Position numbers and translations under genes: made by a program. Positions 5,197 through 11,209 of a DNA stretch of 11,209 nucleotides are shown in pieces. Below the pieces are notes generated by a model, which saw nothing but the letters and a program-made list of their open reading frames with translations, made no database searches and was not told where the DNA came from. Each line of letters opens with the position of its first letter. Position 1 is the stretch's first letter. Source of the stretch: Candidatus Woesearchaeota archaeon (lineage in GTDB: Archaea; Nanobdellota; Nanobdellia; Woesearchaeales; BM511); the NCBI GenBank assembly GCA_018221175.1, contig JAAOYE010000103.1:1-11209 (forward strand). The letters run 5' to 3'.

Positions 5197-5856
5197 ATGG
5201 AAAAAACCACACCTCCTACCTCTCAAAAAAGAAGTGTTGCAGTAAAAATAAGAATTTCTGACATCTTAAAAGGGGAATATGTGATAGAAGAAGGCTGGGC
5301 CCCCAACTATGTAAAAACATCAAAAGGAAAGGTTTCAAGAGTAAACATTATTGGTGTAGTCATTTCAAGAGAAGAAAATTTGGGGTTTGACTCATTAATC
5401 ATTGATGATTCCACAGGCAACATTTCAATTAGAAGTTTTGAAGACAATAAAATCATTACACCCTACAAAATCGGCGATTTAGTTATATTAATCGGCAAAC
5501 CAAGAAAATATGGAGAGGAAATATATATTATTCCTGAAATAATAAAACCTCTAAAAGAAAAAAAATGGGCGCAAGTTAGAATTAAAGAAATTGGATTGAA
5601 AAAAGATGATATTAAAGAAGAACCTGTTTCTGAAAAAATAGTTGTGAAAACAAATGAAGAACCCCTTAAAAAACCATCTGAGAACTCATTTGAAATAATC
5701 TTAAAAACGATTAAAGAACTTGATGAAGGATTTGGAGTGAGTTATGAATTAGTAGATAACAAATCCAATGTCAAAAACTTTGACGAAATTATCAAAAACC
5801 TTATTGAAGAAGGGGAAATATTCGAGATAAGACCAGGAATATTAAAGATACTTTAA
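5197..5856 (+). CDS. RPA-like single-stranded-DNA-binding protein, OB fold plus winged helix
   Basis: A 219-aa protein likely to bind single-stranded DNA at the fork. Residues about 47-120 look like an OB fold of the RPA type: VSRVNIIGVVISRE, then LIIDDSTGNISIRSF, then YKIGDLVILIGKPRKY, matching the strand pattern of RPA32 and archaeal RPA subunits (COG3390-like). A charged, flexible linker (about 120-160) follows, and residues 163-219 form a C-terminal winged helix, as in eukaryotic RPA32. Its last 25 residues resemble the C-terminus of the MCM encoded just upstream (GEIFEIRPGILKIL against GDIFEPKRGTIQKL). The gene starts 5 bases after the mcm stop, with no separate promoter or ribosome-binding site, so coupled expression is likely. 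The exact RPA class cannot be assigned by eye. Confidence 0.8.
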   Translation: MEKTTPPTSQKRSVAVKIRISDILKGEYVIEEGWAPNYVKTSKGKVSRVNIIGVVISREENLGFDSLIIDDSTGNISIRSFEDNKIITPYKIGDLVILIGKPRKYGEEIYIIPEIIKPLKEKKWAQVRIKEIGLKKDDIKEEPVSEKIVVKTNEEPLKKPSENSFEIILKTIKELDEGFGVSYELVDNKSNVKNFDEIIKNLIEEGEIFEIRPGILKIL

Positions 5857-5873
5857 AAATTTTAATTTTTAAA
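5852..5873. terminator. AT-only inverted repeat between convergent genes, candidate bidirectional terminator
   Basis: TTTAAAAATT (5852-5861) and AATTTTTAAA (5864-5873) are perfect complements separated by TT. The repeat overlaps both stop codons of the convergent genes and supplies T runs in each direction. Archaeal termination depends mainly on T runs rather than stable hairpins, so this is plausible for both transcripts. Confidence 0.4.
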
Positions 5874-6720
5874 AAAATATGGGGGTTACAAAGACTTCTA
5901 AAAGTGCTGCAAAAAAGACAAGCACAACTGATATTATGATTAAGTCTGAAGAATCAAGCACTATCTTTTCAAAATTTTTTGTTCTAAAGTCGTGTTTTAT
6001 TGCAGCAACACTAATAATTCCACCAGCAAGGCCGGCGACAAAGTACGCGAGTATTTCAGGTATGCCATGTATCGCATATCTTATAATTCCTAATGAAATC
6101 ACCTTAAAGTACCCAAATATAGAGCCAGCACCAACAACAGATGAAACTGCTGCGATGTTTGACCGTATAAAGTTACCAATAGCAGCACCTATTACAGACG
6201 CGTTCCAAGTTAAGATAAATACTGCTCCCACACCATACAAAAAAGAGAATATAAGACAAAACACCAAAACACGAATATTATTAAAAAATATTTTTGAAAA
6301 AATCTCAAAAGCCTGAACTGAAAATCCAGTCGCCCCCCCATTAATGTTAAGAATTGTTGATATTTGCGAAGAGAACAAAGCCTGTGTCGTTTGGATTGGA
6401 AGTAAAGCGTACCAAAGAGCATATGAAATTGTTGCGCCAAAGAAAAAATACATAAAAAAAGAAAGTGCTCTTGAATGTTCTTTTAATAGCAACCTTTCAC
6501 TGTAGTCTATCATATCTTTTTGTTCTTCATACTTAATTGTTTTATACATTAAAGGACTCATAGCAATGACTGTCAAAAAAATCATGACAAGAGATGATTC
6601 TTCTCTAAAAACCCAAAGACTAATAATTATTGCAATTGAAGTGTAAATCAACCCAAACCAAAACATGTGTTTTGGATGCTTTTCTGCACTTACAGGGTCT
6701 TCTAGCGACTCAAGCACCAT
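5869..6720 (-). CDS. SpoIIM/DUF95-family integral membrane protein
   Basis: A 283-aa multi-pass membrane protein of the stage II sporulation protein M (DUF95) family, which is widespread in non-sporulating archaea; its molecular function there is not established. Hydrophobic segments lie near residues 20-38, 43-60, 87-108, 149-171, 195-213, 221-241 and 258-282. The family signature is the conserved block from N147 to N173 (NNIRVLVFCLIFSFLYG...) followed by the re-entrant-looking HGIPEILAYFVAGLAGG at 218-234. There is no cleavable signal peptide; the first ~18 residues are soluble. It is divergent from the aIF2-beta gene and converges with the RPA-like gene, with only 12 bases between the stop codons. 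The context gives no functional link to replication. The family is secure from the HGIPE motif and topology; the function is unknown. Confidence 0.85.
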   Translation of the reverse strand: MVLESLEDPVSAEKHPKHMFWFGLIYTSIAIIISLWVFREESSLVMIFLTVIAMSPLMYKTIKYEEQKDMIDYSERLLLKEHSRALSFFMYFFFGATISYALWYALLPIQTTQALFSSQISTILNINGGATGFSVQAFEIFSKIFFNNIRVLVFCLIFSFLYGVGAVFILTWNASVIGAAIGNFIRSNIAAVSSVVGAGSIFGYFKVISLGIIRYAIHGIPEILAYFVAGLAGGIISVAAIKHDFRTKNFEKIVLDSSDLIIISVVLVFFAALLEVFVTPIFF

Positions 6721-6743
6721 ACTTTGCTTTGTGCTAATCTTAG

Positions 6744-6752
6744 TTTAAATAT
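6744..6752 (-). promoter_or_regulatory. TATA-like element of the SpoIIM-family gene
   Basis: On the minus strand the region reads AATATTTAAAC, centred about 28 bp before the ATG at 6720. Transcription would begin within a few bases of the start codon. No ribosome-binding site is visible. Confidence 0.4.
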
Positions 6753-6790
6753 TTTTTGATAAGATCATAAGATTGATTGTATTGCAAAGC

Positions 6791-6800
6791 TTTAAATATA
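6791..6800 (+). promoter_or_regulatory. TATA box of the aIF2-beta gene
   Basis: TTTAAATATA is centred about 26 bp before the ATG at 6821, so the predicted transcription start coincides with the ATG: a leaderless mRNA. An A-rich run fills the space and no ribosome-binding site is present. This supports the start at 6821 over the upstream in-frame TTG at 6773. Confidence 0.55.
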
Positions 6801-6820
6801 AACCAAAATTTCAAAAAAAA

Positions 6821-7231
6821 ATGGATGATTACAAAAAATTGCTGCAAAAAGCAAGAAAAGAACTCCCAGAAAATGTAGGTAAAGGAGAAAGATTTGTAGT
6901 TCCAAAAGTTACAGGACACATACAGGGAAACAGAACTATTGTTTCAAATTTCATGCAAATAGCACAAACTCTTAGAAGAAACCAAGATCATCTCTTAAAG
7001 TTTGTAAACAGAGAGCTTGCAACAATGGGCGAAATAAAAAAGAGTGCGGTAATTTTCAACAGTAAAATTCCTTCTCAAAGACTCAATGATAAAATCCAAG
7101 AATATGTAGATAACTTTGTAATCTGTAAAACATGCAACAAGCCAGACACTAAGATTTCTAAAGAATCGAACGTCACAATCATGGCCTGCCAGGCGTGTGG
7201 AGCAAGACATAACGTTGCCAGCAAGATATAA
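6821..7231 (+). CDS. Translation initiation factor aIF2 subunit beta
   Basis: Beta subunit of the aIF2 heterotrimer that carries initiator methionyl-tRNA to the small ribosomal subunit. At 136 aa it is the normal archaeal size. It has the N-terminal helix that contacts the gamma subunit (about 1-20), the central alpha/beta domain (about 21-97, with the conserved NFMQIAQTLRR and HLLKFVNRELAT) and a C-terminal zinc ribbon with C102, C105, C123 and C126 (CKTC and CQAC). A longer reading from TTG at 6773 would add 16 non-homologous residues that overlap the TATA box, so I reject it. The gene converges with the PolD large subunit gene with no spacer: its stop ends at 7231 and the other begins at 7232. 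Confidence 0.96.
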   Translation: MDDYKKLLQKARKELPENVGKGERFVVPKVTGHIQGNRTIVSNFMQIAQTLRRNQDHLLKFVNRELATMGEIKKSAVIFNSKIPSQRLNDKIQEYVDNFVICKTCNKPDTKISKESNVTIMACQACGARHNVASKI

Positions 7232-10200
7232 TTATTCAAACCAACTTCCAAGTCCTGTTTGTATTTCAGGGTCTTTACCAAAAACTTCTTCAACACGTCT
7301 TTTAACAAGTTCTAGACTTTGCTTTAGATAAGGAGAAACATCATATTTTTTTGCAAGAGAAATCGCTGGCTCAAGATACTTCACAACTGAACCTTCTGAT
7401 ATTGTAAATATTATCCTACCCCTACATTTTGTGCAAACCCCAACTAATGGCGGCCTTCTAAACTTTTCATTGCATTTGACGCACCTAAACACTTGCAGTG
7501 AATATTTTCTAAGATTTCCTTTAATATCCTTCATAAAATGCTTTTCAATAACTAGTCTTGCAACGTCTGTTTCATCTACTGCTTCAATCCTTTCAGCAAG
7601 AAGCATTTGCCCTTGAAGTTTTTCCTGCATAGAAGGCAAAGTTTTGTATGCAGAGCATCTAACTCCGCTGTTAATATCTGAAGTATCATGTGTATATCCC
7701 ATTCCTTCATACTGTGCTACAGAACCAATAACATTACCAATTTGTTTAACCTTTACTTCCCAAGGATTTTTATGGCTTTGTGACGCTTCATAAAGCTCTA
7801 AAGGGTACTTCCATGTTATATCCATCCCATGTACTTCATCGTCAACCTCTGATGGCACAAGAATCGATGTCAAAACAAGCGGAGCATCCATTGTCCGCGA
7901 ACCTCTTTTATCAGGAAGATATTTTCTAGAAAAATTAAGCGCTGCATCAAGAAGCATCACAACACACGCTTCATCACCATCACAGTTTCTTCTCATTGCA
8001 GCATGAAACATTGGATGCGCATACATTCCTTGTGTTTTAGAAAATCCTATTATCCTCCCAACCATCCCTGCGCTTGTGTGGGGAGCAAGACCAACAACAA
8101 TATTCCCAATTAAATCCTCTCTTGTTTTTACATTATAATACTCCTTGCCTCCATAAAGTCTTACTAAAAGTTCATCTATAAACTGACAAACTCTTATTAA
8201 CACAGAACTGGCATACTCATCAGGAGAATCAGGAGAATCAGGCAAAATCAAGTCCTGCGAGAATATTTCAATTATCTGATCATCACTTTCCAATTCTTTG
8301 CCTTTTATATCTTTTTTGTATCCAAGATTTTTTAGAACAGATACAGGCGTCCCAATTTCTTTTGGCTTGAAATGCGTTATTGGCATCTCTATCATATCAT
8401 ACCTCGTTGTCCCATCTTTATTGACATGAATTTTGTGTTTTGCCCTTAAAATGCCTTTCAAAAGGTGCTCAGGCACCCTTTCTTTATTTGAAGTCCCCCT
8501 CACCCCCTTTATTAGGTCAGGATAACTCTTAAGTCCAGACTTTTCAAGAACAGATTTAAAATAGTGCTTAATATCTATTTCTTGGTGCTTGTATGAATAA
8601 ACAACATGCTGGGAATCTTTTGTTTTTTTACTACATTTTTTTTCTGTTAGACCACATATTCTACATTGATACAACTTCTTGGTTTTTTCACCGCATCTTT
8701 CACAAACACCAAAAATTGTCTGTGTTTTGCAAACGTCGCATCTGTACAGAGGAAACTCTGCTGACACTTTGCCTGCTTCCATTGCTGATTGTATAGAACG
8801 AAATCTTCCTCCTTCCTCTGACACTGGAAATAAGACGTGGGGGGATCCTGTAAGCTCTCTTTCTTTTGCTTTTTCTGGTCTGCCCATCCTCGCCCCGATA
8901 AATGTTCCAAGCTTATCTTTGACAACAACTGATGATAATTGATTAATTAAATCCAATGTGTTTTTAGATTCCTCTAAAACATTTTCATCAACAACTTCTT
9001 TTGACTGTCCAAGGGTTCTATACAGACTTTCAGCATCATGTTTTTTTACAACAATGAATTCATTTGATGCAAGAAGATGAGGCAAGCCTATCTTTTCAAG
9101 ATATAATTTTATAGATTCATCAAAAGGAATAATAATTTTTTCAAAATTATCATTTTCTTTTTTTATGTTAAAATTTCTTTTAAATTCAAATAGAGAAACA
9201 AACTCTTCTTTTGACAAATTATTCCAAAAATAAGTGTATTTGGGATGAAGGGCTACTTTAAATTTTTCTGAAATATTAAATGCTGCTCTTGCTGTAATAT
9301 TTGTTTTTATTGGATTTCTTATCAGTCTTTGCAGATTATCTGAGGTAATATCTACAAACTCTGCAAGCTTTTCATAGTCAAGTGTGCCAAAAGTAGACAC
9401 CACAGCTTTTTCGAGCTCTTGACCCCACCACTCCTCACAATACCCAACTGGAACAAGAGAATGTCCATTTTCAGAAAAATCCCCATAGTTTACGAGAATA
9501 TCCCCAAGAAATAATATTTTTTCAACTTCCTTAATAACTTCTTTTATTTCTTCTTCTGAATCAATTTTTAAGACATTCCCATTTTTCAGCCTGACAATTG
9601 GCCCATCTAAATAGTCGCATGGAGAAAGCACTGTTGCTTTTCCTGGTCTTTCAACCTTTAGCTGTGTACCTGTTGCTATATAATTGCTTAATACACGCAT
9701 AGTTGCAGGATGTATTGCTGTTGCTGCAAACCCCGAAGTCCTAGTTCTGCCATATCTAATCCTAAACCCCCCAATTTTTAAAGGATGAGATAGAACAGGT
9801 CTGCCAGCCACCAAATCTTTTATATATGTGTAATCAGGTGTAATTTTTTGTGTTGTCTTGTCTTTTTTTATCTTTCCTTTTGCCTTTACAACTTTTTGAA
9901 TCTCTAAAAACTCTTTGAAAAATCCCCAGTCAAGACCCATTTCCCCACCCCATACACTAATTTGTTTGTGAAGTTTTGGAGCTTTTTGTGCAATTCCCTC
10001 TGCAAGAACAAGACACATACCCCCCCGGATTAGGTTTGTTTCAATTCTTGGTATGTCTTTGTAGTTTGATACTTCTATTCTTTCTGTTGGATCCCCATTT
10101 ATTTCAAGCGGAAGATTTTTTATCAAAAATGTTATTTCCTCTTCACTTGGAAGATACTGAAGATTTGTAGCTCTTTCATGGTAATCATAAACTTCTGTTA

Positions 10201-10774
10201 CATATCTTTTTATTTCATCCTCCTTTGGATCATATTTTTCATACCCCATTTTCTCCCTAACATAGTCTGCAATTAATACTGTAAGTGCGGCAGCCGTACC
10301 GCCTGCAGCTCTTATTGGGCCTGCAAAAAATAAAGAGAGATATCTTTTTTGTTGTACAGTGTTTTTAATTTTAAGTTCTATAAATCCCTCAAGAGGCGCA
10401 GCAATTACACCTAAAGTTGCATAGGCAAGCCCCACTCTTATTGCAACTTCCATTGCTTCTCTCTCATCAGAAAAAGAACAGAATTTTTGTTTTGCAACTT
10501 CTTCTGCAATCTTTAAGGCAACTCTCCAGTCAAGAGAACCAAATTCTTTTTCAAGTTTTTCTATTCTTTCTGCCAAACCACTTTTTAAAATTTGAGGTGC
10601 GACTGCGGATATAAGCCCTTCTACTCTTTGTGATATCCCTCTAGCTAGTGGGATGTCTACTTTTTCTTCTGGGTCAAATCCTTTCTTTCTTGCTTTACCA
10701 GCTACTTCATAGCATTTAGATATCTCTTCTTCTATTTGCGTAAAATACTGATTTATTTCCTCAGTTGCTTCCAT
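7232..10774 (-). CDS. DNA polymerase D large catalytic subunit (DP2)
   Basis: Catalytic subunit of archaeal D-family DNA polymerase, which extends primers at the fork as a heterodimer with DP1. At 1180 aa it is full-length, with no intein at the usual active-site insertion region. The polymerase active site is at N930-E935 (NCDGDE), with D932 and D934 as the metal-binding aspartates; the next residue, often Asp, is A936. Upstream, HTSAGMVGRIIGFSKTQG and MYAHPMFHAAMRR are typical. Zinc modules are visible at 679-714 (C679, C682, C691, C694, C704, C707, C714) and 1098-1117 (C1098, C1101, C1114, C1117). The C-terminus ends in QTGLGSWF (1172-1179), an exact PCNA-interacting PIP box. The ATG at 10774 overlaps the DP1 stop by one base (TAATG), so translational coupling to DP1 is likely. 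The start at 10774 fits the family's usual N-terminus. Confidence 0.97.
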   Translation of the reverse strand: MEATEEINQYFTQIEEEISKCYEVAGKARKKGFDPEEKVDIPLARGISQRVEGLISAVAPQILKSGLAERIEKLEKEFGSLDWRVALKIAEEVAKQKFCSFSDEREAMEVAIRVGLAYATLGVIAAPLEGFIELKIKNTVQQKRYLSLFFAGPIRAAGGTAAALTVLIADYVREKMGYEKYDPKEDEIKRYVTEVYDYHERATNLQYLPSEEEITFLIKNLPLEINGDPTERIEVSNYKDIPRIETNLIRGGMCLVLAEGIAQKAPKLHKQISVWGGEMGLDWGFFKEFLEIQKVVKAKGKIKKDKTTQKITPDYTYIKDLVAGRPVLSHPLKIGGFRIRYGRTRTSGFAATAIHPATMRVLSNYIATGTQLKVERPGKATVLSPCDYLDGPIVRLKNGNVLKIDSEEEIKEVIKEVEKILFLGDILVNYGDFSENGHSLVPVGYCEEWWGQELEKAVVSTFGTLDYEKLAEFVDITSDNLQRLIRNPIKTNITARAAFNISEKFKVALHPKYTYFWNNLSKEEFVSLFEFKRNFNIKKENDNFEKIIIPFDESIKLYLEKIGLPHLLASNEFIVVKKHDAESLYRTLGQSKEVVDENVLEESKNTLDLINQLSSVVVKDKLGTFIGARMGRPEKAKERELTGSPHVLFPVSEEGGRFRSIQSAMEAGKVSAEFPLYRCDVCKTQTIFGVCERCGEKTKKLYQCRICGLTEKKCSKKTKDSQHVVYSYKHQEIDIKHYFKSVLEKSGLKSYPDLIKGVRGTSNKERVPEHLLKGILRAKHKIHVNKDGTTRYDMIEMPITHFKPKEIGTPVSVLKNLGYKKDIKGKELESDDQIIEIFSQDLILPDSPDSPDEYASSVLIRVCQFIDELLVRLYGGKEYYNVKTREDLIGNIVVGLAPHTSAGMVGRIIGFSKTQGMYAHPMFHAAMRRNCDGDEACVVMLLDAALNFSRKYLPDKRGSRTMDAPLVLTSILVPSEVDDEVHGMDITWKYPLELYEASQSHKNPWEVKVKQIGNVIGSVAQYEGMGYTHDTSDINSGVRCSAYKTLPSMQEKLQGQMLLAERIEAVDETDVARLVIEKHFMKDIKGNLRKYSLQVFRCVKCNEKFRRPPLVGVCTKCRGRIIFTISEGSVVKYLEPAISLAKKYDVSPYLKQSLELVKRRVEEVFGKDPEIQTGLGSWFE

Positions 10775-11209
10775 TATTCATCATTTAGTGTGTATACATC
10801 CTTTCCAAATTTTAATATCTTAATCTCTCTTGTTTTCAAATTAATAATTGGCAGCCTTGCTGGCTGTGGTTTAAGTCCTACTTTTTCCTGGTATGCTGTT
10901 TGCCCTATCCAGCACGAGCAATTAAGAAGTGTTATGTTTTTGTAATTTTTCGCAGTAGTCCTGTGGATGTGCCCTGATATGAAAAAATCAGGTATTTTTT
11001 CAATTATTAATGGGTCTTTTTGTGAATCTGGAATGTATAGGCTTGCTGTGTGAGAAGGAGAGAGATGTCTTTTTTTTAGCAGTAGTTGCATTATGAGATC
11101 TGCTCTTTCAAGACCTCCTTTTGATCGAATTGATTCTATTGTATCTGCATAATATGGAAATGAATAACCATGATAAATAAGCACATCAAAACCTTCAAAA
11201 CCTTCAAAA
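10774..11209 (-). CDS. DNA polymerase D small subunit (DP1), 5'-truncated by the window edge
   Basis: C-terminal ~145 residues of the 3'-5' exonuclease (proofreading) subunit of PolD, a calcineurin-like, Mre11-related phosphoesterase. The visible part includes YHGYSF near the window edge and ISGHIHRT, the GHxH metal-binding motif of the fold, followed by the C-terminal strands LLNCSCW. The reading frame is open to the last base of the window, continuing upstream of the GTG at 11184 as FEGFEGFDV, so that GTG is internal and the real start is outside. The N-terminal OB fold and the first phosphoesterase motifs are therefore not seen. Gene order DP1 then DP2 with a one-base overlap is the common archaeal arrangement and indicates a single mRNA. 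No damage is visible in the part present. Confidence 0.92.
   Translation of the reverse strand, partial: FEGFEGFDVLIYHGYSFPYYADTIESIRSKGGLERADLIMQLLLKKRHLSPSHTASLYIPDSQKDPLIIEKIPDFFISGHIHRTTAKNYKNITLLNCSCWIGQTAYQEKVGLKPQPARLPIINLKTREIKILKFGKDVYTLNDE

Noticed and set aside
5408..5425. Third ORB-like site (TTCCACAGG) inside the RPA-like gene
   Set aside because: The dyad is broken (GGCAA), there is no G-string, and the bases are explained by the conserved DDSTGNISI strand of the OB fold.
8593..8942. Overlapping ORFs on both strands within the DP2 zinc region
   Set aside because: They are alternate-frame readings of a conserved coding region with no domain signal.
7232..10774. Intein in the PolD large subunit
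   Set aside because: The protein length is normal and the sequence is continuous through NCDGDE and flanking motifs; no intein splice motifs are seen.
10774..11184. A complete 136-aa protein starting at GTG 11184
   Set aside because: The frame stays open to the window edge and the content matches only the C-terminal part of DP1, so the gene is cut by the window rather than short.

Overview
The window is from an archaeon with low GC content. TBP, MCM, aIF2-beta and both subunits of D-family DNA polymerase are archaeal. PolD excludes typical Sulfolobales-type Crenarchaeota. The short leaders, compact gene packing and SpoIIM/DUF95-type membrane protein fit a DPANN lineage such as Woesearchaeota or Pacearchaeota, or a small-genome euryarchaeon. 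This placement is an inference from style and gene content, not from a phylogeny.

Layout. (1) Positions 2-2187, minus strand: a three-gene iron-sulfur operon made of a helix-turn-helix regulator with four C-terminal cysteines, cysteine desulfurase (IscS) and an IscU scaffold fused to a DUF59/MIP18-like domain. (2) Positions 2188-2573: a 386-bp divergent intergenic region, very AT-rich in its left half. It carries a 16-bp operator-like palindrome over the regulator promoter, an 8-bp-stem inverted repeat, a 22-bp perfect palindrome and a 22-bp perfect direct repeat. Each repeat copy has a dyad plus a G-string resembling an archaeal origin recognition box (ORB). The tbp promoter follows. (3) Positions 2574-5856, plus strand: tbp, mcm and an RPA-like OB-fold/winged-helix protein. 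(4) Positions 5869-6720, minus: a SpoIIM/DUF95 membrane protein, divergent from aIF2-beta (6821-7231, plus). (5) Positions 7232-11209, minus: PolD large subunit (DP2) and, overlapping it by one base, the 3' part of the small subunit (DP1), cut by the window edge.

How the genes fit together. Helicase, an SSB-like protein and the replicative polymerase lie within about 8 kb of a candidate replication origin. The genes flanking that origin run away from it on both sides. The Fe-S operon appears self-contained and feedback-regulated: sulfur donor, scaffold and a regulator that could sense a cluster, with a palindrome between TATA box and start. Three promoters (regulator, SpoIIM, aIF2-beta) have a TATA box about 25 bp before the ATG and so look leaderless. 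By contrast, tbp and mcm have strong GGTG-type ribosome-binding sites built on the same 9-mer.

The items most worth checking are the candidate oriC, the putative Fe-S regulator with its operator, the IscU-DUF59 fusion, and the duplicated TATA-like site that could let TBP control its own gene. No mobile elements, CRISPR arrays, tRNA or rRNA genes were seen.
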